From Symbiodinium natans (Eukaryota; Sar; Dinophyceae; Suessiales; Symbiodiniaceae): 64,000 bases of DNA. The stretch lies in NCBI GenBank assembly GCA_905221605.1, contig CAJNDS010002306.1, positions 428,501 to 492,500 on the forward strand. Direction: 5' to 3'. Position 1 is the stretch's first letter, and each line of letters opens with the position of its first letter. The notes beneath the pieces were generated by a model. It worked only from the letters and a program-made list of their open reading frames with translations, did not search any database and was not told where the DNA came from. Below, in pieces: positions 44,901 through 57,390 of the stretch. The position numbers and the translations under genes were made by a program.

Positions 44901-46221
44901 TGCAGCGTCAGGCCGCGCATGCAGGAAGATCCTGATCCAACGGAGCCTCGGCCCATGTTAGCCCTGCTCCCGGGAGGGTATTTGAAGCTCGGGACAAGGC
45001 TTCACAGGCTCAAAACGCCCTTAGCAGAGTCAAAGGCAAACAAAGCTCGGGCTCATCAAGTTCAGAGGCACTATCCTTGATGCCCGCTCTTGCATGCGTT
45101 GCTGGCTTCCAGCCACCGAGCGAAGTGCAAAGGAGCCATTGTGGAGCGCTCGCTCAAGCTCCGCGTCGGACTCTGCCAAAGAGGCGCCAAGACGCGGGAG
45201 TGCCACACATCCATGAGACCCGAAAGCCGACTCCCAAACATCCCTTGAGAACTCGCTCTCGCGTAGCCCACTACTTACACTGCATTGCCGCAGCTGCGAC
45301 AACATCAGCTGCAGCAACGGCTGCGATGACAAGGATGACACGGAACCAGCAGCGGTCACACCCCGAATCTTGGAAGGGGAGCTCTCGCGCCTAGAGACCC
45401 TCAAGCCTTCAACCTAAAGCTCTAAGTCCATTGTCTCATATTCTTTGCAAGGGCAGCCAATCGGGAACAGAACACCTTGGCCAGGAAGAGAAGCAGCAGC
45501 GCCCAAAGCGCCCTTCGGTCATGGAGAAGGCGGGCTCTGGGTTCAGGGATGGTCACGATATCGGCGGCCTGAGCCATTATAGATCAGGGCAGCACCGGTT
45601 CATCTTACACGGTAAAGGTGAGGTACTCGTAACCCCCTTCAAATTCCGTTGGCCTCGTTGGGAAGTCCTCGGCTTGTGTCATCGCCAGGTGGGGATTCAG
45701 AACGACTCCCTGCTTGCCGTCACGCTTCAGGCTGACAGCCCCAGAGTGCCGTTCGGCTTTTGGTGAGGGTTCTGAGTCCTTGCAGGGACCTGAGGCATCT
45801 GAGATCCATTGAAACCTGGGATGCAGCTGAACTTTCGCACTCGCTTCGGCAGGAGTCACTCAAGTCCTTGGACAATGAGGAGCAGGGTGGGGGTCACTGG
45901 GAAGCCGCGTTATCTTTGTGAAGCCATCTCAGGACACAGACTCACAGGCTTTTTACCTTTCTTCTTTTTCTTCTGCGGTGCCTTTCAGGGCCGGTATGAT
46001 AGCCAGAATGGTACGGAACACCATTGAAGCACTCGAAGCATTGCCCTGATGCGAGGGCTCTACTCCTGGCACTGGCGCCGACACGACTCCAGGAGGGCTC
46101 CAGGCGCCCACAACCTAGAGGTTTAGGGACTGCAGGGAGCCTAAGGCCTAAGGCCTAAAGGCCTAAGGGATGTTTAGGGTTTAGGGTTTCGGGTCTGGGG
46201 ATGCTTCGGGTTTAGGGTCAG

Positions 46222-46294
46222 TATCAGCTCTTTGCGACCATCCAGAGCATGGCAGCGGATAATGACATTAGTCCAAGAGCTGGGGCGGAGGCAG
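46222..46294 (+). other. Exon-like segment, unknown protein
   Basis: The segment reads YQLFATIQSMAADNDISPRA and is bounded by AG on the left and GTTTGT on the right. Short, with no recognised family. Confidence 0.3.
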
Positions 46295-47414
46295 GTTTGT
46301 AAGAATCCTTACACCGGGCATTCAGAGTCACCATTTTCTGCCTTTGGGGTTTGTTGTATTGGCTTCAAGTTTAAAAAGGAGATGGCCCGAGAAAGATGAA
46401 AGTGAAAAGGGTGCCTTGCAACTCTCCTCATAGTGATTAGACCCTTGCCCAGAGCCGCAGGTTCCCGCAGCAGCCCAAGAACGGCTGCAGGCACGGCTTT
46501 CCTTGCAGGTTCGAAAGGTTCGACGAATCCGTTCAGTTTCCTAGGAGATGCTTGTGTGTAGTTTCAGAATCGGGCTTTCTGGAGACTGAAACACACACGT
46601 GGCGGTGGCTGACCTGACGTCTCTGATCTCATGACTCGGCACTAGGGTCAATCCATATCGACAGGCGACCCCCCTGGCATCGTGATAGATTACAGGGATC
46701 AGCAGCTATACATGGCCCCAAAAGCAGGGCTCCGAGACAGCCCCGGGACATACTTATGAAACAGCGGTGCGCGAAATACTCATGTAACAGAGGGGAACGG
46801 GAAACCCCGCAACACACGGGCTTTTGATTGACGGACACATCGCCAAGAGGGGCATTTCACGGCTCTCCGCCCATCCACTTGCTGACTTCTCTACACTCGC
46901 TTTTCTCGAGTTTGGAAGTATACTAAGTATACCATGGAAGGCAGCCAAAATTCCTCGGCCTGAGTGGCACGGCGAGAGATGTTGCAGGATGTCCTTCATG
47001 CAACACAGATTTAACCACAATCTTGTGGACCCTAGGGTCCTTCAGGGTCCTTGGTTTGCCTTCTACTCCGACACAGCGGACAGCGCTGGAGCATTGTCCG
47101 CTGGAAGGGACACTCGGCGTTGGCGGAGCAGCATGTGGAAGCATTCGGAAGCGACCTCGCGCACGCGCACACGTGCACACACACACACACACACACGGTC
47201 GTTTGAATCGGGGGGGCTTCATTTAAGCGGCGGAGTCTCACCGCTTAGCGGCAACATCTCCTTCCAGAATACGGGGCAAGTGGCCAGCATTTGTCATAGG
47301 GTGGTCGGCCAAGCTTGTGAAAAGCATGTGTCGTCAAACGTCATTAGAACAGACCCATGGTGAGGCCCCCGGGTACTCGCAGTGTGTAAAGCTGTTGCTC
47401 GCTCAGAAAAACAG

Positions 47415-48001
47415 ATGTCCATCGAGGACCTGTTTGTGCGGTACGCCCGGTATGGTTTGCGATCAATGCGATCGAAGGAAGGATTGCTCGTGCTTGAAGG
47501 CATCGTTGATGCAAGAGGAAGTGCCATTGAGCAGTACCTGTCACTTTGAAACCTTTGTTGCGAACCAGTGCCCGAACCTCCATCTGTTTAGAGGGCTTTG
47601 CTGTGCAACCCATAGCAAGCTGCGACTTCACAAAGTCCGACAGTGCACGACACGTTCTCAGCCGATTTTGCTTTGGACGATGCCGGAACCTTTGAAGCTA
47701 CAACCTCCCAACAGCCTCATGCACTTATGGCCTAGCAGTTGCTCAACAGAGTCTCCTTTCTGCTCAACGTGCAGGTGCGCCTGGGGGCTCTCTCGCCTTT
47801 GAAGGTCATCTCTGGTCAAGAGCACCTTTGCTCTACAAAGACATTGCAGAATTGCAGAGACGAGTAGTTGTTTCCCGGAAAGTTGGAATTCAATACAGAA
47901 ATCAGGCTTTCCTGAAAATTCTTGGTGGTATCTCCGACGTTAGGTTTGTAACCGCTGGTATGACCTTGCAATTCAGAGTAGACTCGAGCTGCAAGGTGTA
48001 A
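47415..48001 (+). other. Exon-like segments, unknown protein
   Basis: A 44-codon frame at 47415-47549 reads MSIEDLFVRYARYGLRSMRS then KEGLLVLEGIVDARGSAIEQ, ending TGA. Further on, QLLNRVSFLLNVQ is followed by a GT donor near 47774. A frame ending at TAA 47999 includes YKDIAELQRRVVVSRKVGIQ and FLKILGGISDV. These are compatible with one multi-exon gene, but I could not join them. Confidence 0.35.
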
Positions 48002-49249
48002 TGTGAGACGGTCATCCGTCAACACGGCTAGCAAGATATGTGATGAGGGCAGAAGCCAGGTCAAGGAGCCCTTTCATGAGTCTTACCACTGGAGCTGGAA
48101 CTAGATGCATGCGCAACTTTGAATAAACCGGAAATCCACCACACCTTAACCATACTGTTCCTGGACCCTTTAATGATTTAAGATATTTAAGTGCCAGACC
48201 AACCGGAAAGGGAAATCAGAGGTGGAAACAAAAGCTCGACCGAAATCATCTTGTTCTAGTACCGCTTGGCTATCGTCACAACACGGCTGTAATACAAGAA
48301 GCATTGCAACACCAAAGCCCCCTATAACATGCTACTTTCTGATGGGCTGTTGCGATTGCGACACTACACGGCTGTATTCTAGAAGCATTGCGACACGCAA
48401 GCCCCTTTTACATACTGTTTTTTGATGGGGTTTTTGCCAGGGCGACACTTTGCCAACTTCGAATGTCACCCAAGCGTGGTTGGCAAGCTTACACACACAC
48501 ACTTTTTGACACACATGTCCACAACTGCGAATGCCTGCGTGCCATTCATCTGGGAACTCCAGACTCGATTTGTGGGATCCTTTTACTCACTTATCATGCA
48601 AAGAGGCTCTGACCAACCAGTGCTTCCCATTAAGGGAAAGAGCGCCTCAGCTTTGAGAGCTCTCGTTTGTGGATAAACTCCGAAGAGCAGAGGGAACCCA
48701 AGGGGGGCGGGGGCCGGGGGCTGCAAAACAGGCACCTTTGTAGCAGCACAGCAACAGAAACGGACGTTAACCCCTTCTGTATTGGCCTCTCAGTTGCTGG
48801 AAGAAGGCCTCAAGGAGGTCTCGTAGGCATCTTTAGGCCATAACAGATTCTGTTGTGCAACCTTCGAAGACTGAGGCTCCACGACACCGTTGCAGCTCTA
48901 GGCTTGACGAGCTTCAGCGTTGAGGCCACTAGTCGTGAGAATAGCTGACAGTGGAGATAATCCTTTACGTGCGGCTTCATCTGCATGATGTTTGGTCTGT
49001 ACATATTGGCGCCTGTTGCAAACTAATTTTGCTGACCTCCATGCAGTCTTCTCGGCAGTTGCTCCGATTCTGAAGACGAGCCAATCTCAGAACGAGTAAG
49101 CACGAACAAGCACTGTAGCCTCAAGCAACTTGACATCGAGGGCAATTGTCCAGCTGAAGCGAGTGCTGTGTCGGGGCAATCCCATCGATCGAACGCTGAG
49201 TAAGTGAGAAAGGTGCAACAAGCACGTTCACCAGCCGCTCGTGAGATCG

Positions 49250-49430
49250 CACTACAAGACTACATCTGTCTCTGTCATGACCCAGCATGTGCTCCAAGTG
49301 CTCCCAGCATCTTCGGAGGACCTGGACTGCATGCTGAACTTTCTGGCAGACTACATCCAGCTTGAATTCCCGCATGAAGTCGAGGTTGGCAAATTTGCGC
49401 ACTACAGCTGCGGAGCCATCATCTTGAGCC
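49250..49430. other. Exon-like segment, strand uncertain
   Basis: On + it reads VMTQHVLQVLPASSEDLDCM then LNFLADYIQLEFPHEVEVGK. On - an overlapping frame is open for 185 codons (49121-49678). The + reading looks more like a real helical protein, but I cannot decide. Confidence 0.3.
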
Positions 49431-50200
49431 ACCGTGTGATATGAACCAACATACCTGCAGCGCAAGAAAGCACCAGAACGGATCCTGAGTTGTGTGCTGC
49501 ATGGCAGGTCCCCTTGCCCACCAAGTACCAAAAGTCCACGTCGGGAGGGTTCATCAAGCCGCGCGGCTGCCTCGAAATGGAGAATATGTGCTGAGGGCTG
49601 CGTGGAAGGCCAGAAGAAGAACGGCGGGAGCTGGCATAATTCGAACGCGCCACAGATTAGAAGTCGAAGGATGTGCATGTTTTGCTCTGTCCAAGCTTTT
49701 TCAGAACAGCTGTCCGCAAGAGGGGGAGGCAGGCGTCACAACTGGAGCTTCCCGTACCCTGCTACCTAGGCTACTGCTGACTGGCCCGAAAACCCGAAAA
49801 ATTCAGAGGCGCTTACCGCAGAGAGCGACCGCGCTAAGCCCCCAGAAAGTGGGACTCGGGGTCGAGGGCTGTTGCTGACATGTGCGTCAGAGTCATAGCT
49901 GTCATAGCCTAAGTATCAACGTGGTTGCAGCTCTTAGGCTCCGGATTCAAGACCTGCCCCCCGAATGAAATCCCAGGCGAATAACTTCCGACAAGCAAAC
50001 CAAACCGAAGAGGCGGGGCGGCAGGGCCTCTTCATGCAAGTTTGTGATCTTACGACAATGCATCAGCATGCATGAGCATGCATGAGCACATGTAGCCAAG
50101 TATCCAGCATGCAGCAGATTGGCGCAGGAACTCGAAGATAATCACTGCCGGCCCGCCAGACTGGACCTGGCCCAGGCCATCGCTTGTTTCAAGATTTGGG

Positions 50201-50235
50201 GGTTTAGGGTTCAGGGTTTAGGGTTTAGGGTTTTA
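50201..50235 (+). repeat. Short telomere-like TTTAGGG array
   Basis: Four or so degenerate TTTAGGG units. A second, opposite array (CCCTAAA, four units) lies at 50463-50491. Confidence 0.8.
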
Positions 50236-50803
50236 TTTGGGTGGGACTCTTGTGCACTGTCCCACATTGTCGGCAACACTTGGCGCTTTTTGCTTCAGAG
50301 ACCCGCAGGATGATCTCAAAGGTCTTGCCAACCCCTGCAGCCCTTGCAACTTATTGCACGAGACTTCTGTCCAAGCAGCCTCCATATTCCCTGTGTGTTA
50401 GCATATTTGTTTTTCAACCTGTCTTGTTTTGAATATTATTCCCATTAATGCTCTCATTGCATCCTAAACCCTAAACCCTAAACCCTAAACCGTATGCCCT
50501 GTCTTCCGCAGACCGCAGCCCTCTCGGCGCATGTCGCAGATGGGACGAGCCTCAATTGCAGCTCCTTGGCAGATTCCAACCCTTCCAGGTGCATGCACCT
50601 GTCTCAATCTGCCCCTCCCTGAGACTCTGGAGCCACAAGCCGAGCAAGAACCCTGAATCCAACGAGGTTTTTTAACCAAAATGGGGGGGCAAGAAGCTAG
50701 AAATTCGAGACTAGGATCTCAGAGGTTCTGAGCTGAGAGCTGGGGTTTGTACTCGGACTTTGCCTCTGACACCCCTTGTGAACCCACCGGCTCAATGGGG
50801 CAG

Positions 50804-53800
50804 GTTCCGTCGGAGCCGGAACGAAGATTCAATGTCGTCCCGCTACTCGGCTACACGCTGTTGTGTGGCAGAGCTGCCTTCATGAGCCCGTCACTCGCAT
50901 ATGTCAGTGTCGACACTTCACCCTGGAAGCGTTTGAACCCTGCGCGTGGAGTTCTGTGAGGTTCAGAGCCCTGGTACTGGCATTTCACATGGATGAGACC
51001 GAGGTGGGTTGCTCTAAACAAGTCCGCGTTGGCGGCAAGAGTTGGACAGCGCATGGCCATGCGTACGATGCGTACGCTAGTTGAACATCTCCCGTAGAGG
51101 TGTCTTTTGTTCGCACAGGTCCATGTTCAGCTTGACAGGCCGCAAAGCGGATCTTCCCTTCGCCGCGGATCTTTCAGCAGTTTCAAGTGTCCTGGCGGAA
51201 CCCCTTTCCAGCGAACCTCACGCAAGCTGTCATGGTCAAAGACCCCGCAAGGCCGTCAAAGAAATCCTGCTGGCTGGCGATGCAAACCGCTTGGTGGCCG
51301 AGCTGACTTTCGCAACTGGGATGGCAAACGGGCTCACTGATTAGCTGGCGTGAAGCCTGTCCTACAGCCCTATGCTTGGTTTTCGAGCACGCGGGATGCG
51401 GAATTCCAGTACACGGCAGAGTGCCAAGGGTGCGGCCACGCACATGAAGCTCCAGCCTTTGCAAGTTTCGGGTCACCCAGGTTCGCATTAATGACTTGGC
51501 GGCGCCGCCAGACAAGATCGACGTCTCCTGGCACGCAACTGATGCGCCCGACCCGCGCTGTATCCTTGTCTTTCCTGCCTTTGTCGCAGTGCCCTTGTAC
51601 GGGTCAAGGCAAAGCCGCTTGGAGGCCCCAAGACATCAGACGAAAAGACCCCAAACAACAGCGACACTGCCAGCGCGTTCGTCGGCGTTTCACTGCTCAG
51701 GATTTTTTTGGCATGCACATGTGGGATCATGTGGGCATATAGGTGCACCTAGCTAAGATCCATTCCCAGGGTGTGGTAGCCGACCTGGTCGCTGCCCTTC
51801 ACGCTGAGGTTTTGCTTTACCTGGAGCCAGTCGTTGCTATTACGATTTTGGCCAACGGCATCATGCGCCTTGAAATAAATGTCAGGAAAGCTCAGGAGAG
51901 CATTCACGCTCCCACCGCCCTCTCGTCCCATGGAATCCCCCCGGTTCATGGTGGGTTTGGGGTTTAGGTTTGGGGTTGTGGGCTTCCCCATCCCCCCCCC
52001 CCCCCTCGGTGGTTCATGGTTTGCGGTTCACGGCGGGTTTCGGATTTAGGGCTTAAGGCCAGGCTGTTCATGCTGGCGCATGGTTAAGGTTTCTCCCACT
52101 TTGGTTCGTGGTGGGCTTAGGTTTTGGTAGGCTTTGGGGGTTTGGTTCGTGGTGGCTAGGGTTAGGTGGGAGCGGGGTATCCCCCCGCCCCATTGCCCCC
52201 TTCCTGTTAGGTCAGTTTTAATGCTGCGCCCCGGCCCAGTGCTTGTTAGGGTTCTGTTGTTTTGAGAGAGGCCCATGGCTGGTTCTCTGGGAGTCCAGAG
52301 TCAACGACTTTATATCCGTTCTCCATCATAAAAACAACTCGAAGACTTGGCTGGTGGGGAGGGTGCAACTTAAGAGGAAGGATTTAGAGGAGGGGACCTC
52401 ACGGCCGAGGCCGAGGCGAATTTCGTTAAATTTCTGTAGGTTCCGTTGGCCCCTCCACACCTGAAGCTTCTGCCTGGGTTTGAAAGATCCCGCTGAGCAC
52501 GAAATACTCCTTGACTGCAGGGGTTGCATTTTCCGTTGTTCATAGCCTCTCCAGACCAATCTTGCCTCAGTAGAAATCTGAGACTCCAGGCTGCAGCAGG
52601 TACGAGGTCGGACCCTTGAAAGTTCAAAGGTGACTCTTGAGCCTTCTCACCTCAAAACAAGACCTCGGCTCTCTGGCGAGGATCGGATTTCAGAGCTCGG
52701 CCGACTATCAGCACTGGTCAGGGTGGTTTTGGTTCGAGGTGGCGCCTTGGCTGCATGACCGGATGATCTTGAAAATCTGCTCCCTTTGGAAACTCCACAG
52801 AGCGCAGAGAATTTTGTCGGACGGGTCATTGTTCTTTCTCTCTTGCTCGCATCTTGGGCTTCTGCCCCAGAAAGTCGTCATACACTTCTGCCCCAGAAAG
52901 TCGTCATGCACTTGTGATTTCTACTAGTGGTTACAAAACTGAGTCGGAGCCTGTCAGAGCCAGAGAAGTGGCAAAGGAATGACATTGCAGCCGTTGTGTG
53001 TTGTGTAAATGTACGTCAGCATCAAAGAGAGAGGGCTCACTCTGCAGGCAGCCTAAGGCAGCAGCCCTCTGCCTGAAGTGAAGCGTCAGGCTGCTCTTCG
53101 CATCGGATACCGAAGAGGTTCAAGGGCCCCGTATTCTCCGGAGCTTTGCATGTTCAGTTCCAGCGACAAATGTTCCCCACGAGGCTTTCGCGCTGGTTCT
53201 GATCCTGGAGTGTTGCATCCGGAATATCGTGCCTCCGACCGCTGAAATCCGGGATTCCGTTTGAAGAGAAAGAGGGCCTGGGTTCCCCATGTTCCGAGAT
53301 TCGGATGGAACCTTGTTGGACTGGTGCCACTGCTACACCCCGGGAAGTTGATGAGTAGGCTGCCCAAAAACCTAAGCCTAAACCCTCCAGTGACTCTGCT
53401 TCATAGTTATGGCCGCACAAAACTTTTCCGCAAGCAATTGCGACACCGTAAGGTAGGCGGCTGCTCTACCTATTTCTGTGGCGTGGAAAGGCCGGCGGCT
53501 TGGGGATGTTTAGGGTTGGGTTAAATTTTGGAGGTGCTTTGTGCCGAATCGGCGATGATCCCCACAGCATCAGAGACAGACTTGGCCCGGAAATGGATCA
53601 TCACAATAGTCAAATCGTTACAGCATCGTCATTATTGTAGGAATCATCTGCCTTATGATTGTTATAGCTAGCTCTCATTATCGTATCGCGATGCCCTCCA
53701 ACCAGTGCTGGGCTTCAGGGTCCGTTCGGCAGGATATGGAACTGGTGTGACATTGGCTTCATCTGCACCGCCTTGACAGACCTGCTGCTCCTTAGCGTGG

Positions 53801-56800
53801 CAAAGATTGAACGCCAATGTGATGTGGTTGAACAGGCTTGAGCTCTTGCAGAAATTTGTGGGGTTCGCACATGAATGCTGGACTGCTTGCTGCCGCCTGC
53901 TTACGATTGATACTCTAATAGGTGTGTTTCGAGGTTACGCATATGACAGGTCGCTTAAGCGGAACTTAGCAAACTTACCCCAAACCCTAAGCTCTAAACA
54001 TCTCTAAACGCTGAACCCAAATTTTAAAAAGATAAGCCCAAAATGAATTTTCCAGCCCTTGCCAAATCTCCAAGGCTGGAAATCCTGGAGGTCGACTCTG
54101 GAGCTACTTAGCTTTTGCTGCTACTAGTTTTGGGGGGGGGCGGGGGTTCATTCCCCAAACTACAGGGGGTTCCACCCCTAATGTAGCCCCTAGGCCAGGC
54201 CCTAGCACAATGTAATCCTTCTTACTGTAACCCCCCAAAAAGGGTACCCCTAATTGTCAGCAAACTTCCGGGACGGGTTTGTCGTTTGGAAGGATGGTCA
54301 GTCTAGGCGGCGGGTGAGGGACTTGACTCTGTGTCTAGAATCAGAGTATATATATATATATCCGAGTCTTTGATCCTAGGCATCACAATGCAACATCACA
54401 GGCATAGAGGGCGAGATAGATTCGATTTGGGAATTTCCCAAATTCCGCAAATGGAGGGGGGGGGAAGATCGCTGGGACAGGCTATGTTCTTCACAACTCT
54501 GCTTCGCTTCGTTCGGCTGGTGCGGCTGACGCGGATAGTGAAGGTCTTCCGTGCCCTGGCCATTCAAAGGGCTCTGATGGGGGGTTTACGAAAATGGGGG
54601 GGGGACCCTTATTGGGGTCCTTATACTTATACGAGAATCCTACTATTTAAGGACTCTATCAGGGGTCCCTTATTTTCGTAGACCCCCATCTGGGCATCTT
54701 CGGCCAGAGCACGATGTACTCGGATATGGCTTCAGTTCCCCGCTGTAGATGTCTGTGGCAGCTGTCGCCTTGGCAAGGTCTTCACTGGATGAAGGAACTC
54801 CGCTTGATGCTCAAAGGCTTCTCAGCCAGCTGGTGTTCAGGGTTGCGAGGCTTTTTCGTAGCAAGCGCAACAAGAATGCTGCTGGATGCCAGTCATCAGC
54901 CATAGATCAGCCTTGGGTGTTCTTTGACCGATGCTTCTGTAGGATGCCAGGTTTCAAAGTTCCAATCACCCAGCACCAGATGCAGAGTTGTCCTGGCAGT
55001 TCCTTGAGAGCTTAGTGCTAGCCACCAAGGACTAGTTGGCAGTATGCAGACACTGCTGATGGCCTTTGTCTTGCTTTTCGTGGTCCTGTATGCGCCTTGA
55101 CACCAGCTGTTGCAAGTCCCCTTTGCTTTGATCTCGGAGACCTTGTCTTCGGCAGTTGGGCTTCAGCAGGAATGGATTCCAAGACCTGCAACCAAAACAC
55201 CCTAGCCAAGGTCCTGGCTGGGCTGGCCACATACACTCTGGGCCGCGATGACCTTCTTAAGCAGCAGCACAGTCTGCATTGTGCTCGTTTAGGGTGTCAG
55301 GGCTGGTCTTGAATGTAGAAATTGGGCGCATTTTTGTTATTAGCGTGGTTGTTTCTGGATCGAAGCATTGCAGGGTTCATCATCACACCTGAGAAAGCAA
55401 AGTGGGGTAACTTTGCCGCTTTCAGGACGGACCCGGACCTGCACCTCCTGTTTGAGAACTTGCCTGTGTCACGTGGCTGCTGAATAGGTTTCGTGAGGGA
55501 AGGCAGGCACCGCTGCGTAGCCTCCAGTCTGTTTAGGCATCGACTGCAGGACGCAAAGCTGGTCAACTCCCAAGCCTTTTTCTCTCGCAGCCTTCTCAGT
55601 CTAAGAAACAGCGTGGAAGTCGTCCATGCCTTTCAGTATGTCTTTTGCCAAACCCATGGTCATGTTGCCGACAGCGCGCTTGCTTGCTGCCGTTGCCATA
55701 CTGCCACTCCTATCAGCTTTACGCCACGAAGTTGAACACGGAACTGCAGAGTTGCAGGCATCCGGTCACGAGTCGAAGTGGACACAGTGCTGCGTGGTAG
55801 ATGGCACGGAAAAAGTGTCTTTGACGAGCTCCTCTTTCCGCCGAGAGGCAAAGAGCATCCTCCAAGACATTACCTACAGCGGTGCCTACGGCACGAAGGA
55901 TGCCTTCTACACGGGCCGCTACGTGAAGCATTGCAAGCTCGCCTTGCAGTTCGATACATGTCCGAGCGTTCACCCCACCCTCTTCAACATCTACGAGTAT
56001 GAGGATGCCTCTAAGCTGGTTGGAAGAATTGACAGCTTCTTGGCCAAGTACTACGTCCTTAGCCAGACATACCTCTTTGCTGCGCCAGAGTGTCCCGGAT
56101 CACTGCAAGCCGCCAAAGACACCAACCGGTGCACCAGCGACTTCCAGCACTTTATGAAGCTCCTGTCTCTGTGGAAGGATGGGATGTCTCTGGTGGAACA
56201 AGTGAACAAGCTCAAAGGTTTTCGTGGCTACTTCGTAAACAAGGAACACAAGAGAACTCTGGACAGGAAGCTCGAGAACGTCATGTCCCAGCTGGAGGCC
56301 TTGTGGTAGCCGTGAGAGCTCTCCGTGGCAGCAGGCTCGATTGGAGCCTGCGACCCACGCTTGCTAGCTATTTGGACACAAAAAGGCAGGTATTCTCTCC
56401 ATCAAGTGAGGCGCAGTTGAGCTTGTGCTGTATAGTGTTTAGTTTAGTTTAGCTCGAGCCACTCCACTTTGGCAACTGCAGCGACTTCGGTCATTTCTAG
56501 GCGTAAGATTTGCAGGTTGTGAGGCAGACGTGCAGCTTCAAGCAGTGGTCTCACATGTCCCGCCCAGGTCAATGTTCACGGCATTCCGGTGCTTCACAGG
56601 ACAGTGCGAGACGAACACAGGTCCATCTGCCAGCACTACACGTGCAGCATGTGCCTATGAGGTCCACAAGGTACAAGTGCACACTGTTGAACAGTTGCAG
56701 AGTTTTTCCTTTGGTGGCCTCTTCAGGGTTTGATGTTGAAATAGTTTGAGGCAGGCCTTAAAGATCTAGCTCCGAGCTTCTGCCGGGAAAGATTAGCTTT

Positions 56801-57359
56801 GCAGTTGATGTACCTTTCGGAAGGGCCTTGCTACATCATGAACCAGGAATTCTGCTGAGGGGGTCATCGAACACTTGGGTCCCTTTTAGGATGTTGCGGA
56901 TCCTTTTGGGAAGTTGCGGATTTTGAAAATCCCGTTGCAGGTGTGAATCAAGGGACATGTTTGGTGAGGAACATGCCCGGGCGCTGTCTGAAAGCTCTGG
57001 ACCTCCTTTGCACAAGCGCCTGTGGAAGGTGCGCCCTTGGCTTTCATCCTTAGTGATCTGCTCCCTGGCAGCGATGGGCAGACTTCGGGAAATTTGGGGC
57101 GCAGGGCCTTGCATTGAAAGGGGCTAGGGTTAAAAGGCATTCCTGATGCGGTTACTGAGTACCATCTTGTGCGCCCAGGCTTGGTCTGCCTTTCATCATA
57201 CCCTACATCTGCGCCTACATGCTGGTTACGATGGGCAGCTGTGCTTCAGTACATCAGGTGGAGATGCTGTATGTCGGTTCTGCGGAAGAATGGACCTTTG
57301 TTTCTAAGGTATATTCAACGTTATCCTGGCAGTGGCTCGGCATGTTGCCTTGGGGGGGT

Positions 57360-57390
<31 letters not shown>

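Larger units (their letters stand above)
38138..50800. other. Inter-copy region with unassigned exon-like segments
   Basis: No known gene was recognised, but several segments look coding and are listed separately (38612, 41753, 46222, 47415, 47800 and 49250). They do not match channel exons. Simple features include a ten-base tandem repeat (38491-38540), a 16-bp palindrome (40315-40330), CCCTAAA-like text (43380-43440), a CA repeat (47171-47199) and short telomere-like arrays (50201-50235, 50463-50491). Confidence 0.5.
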
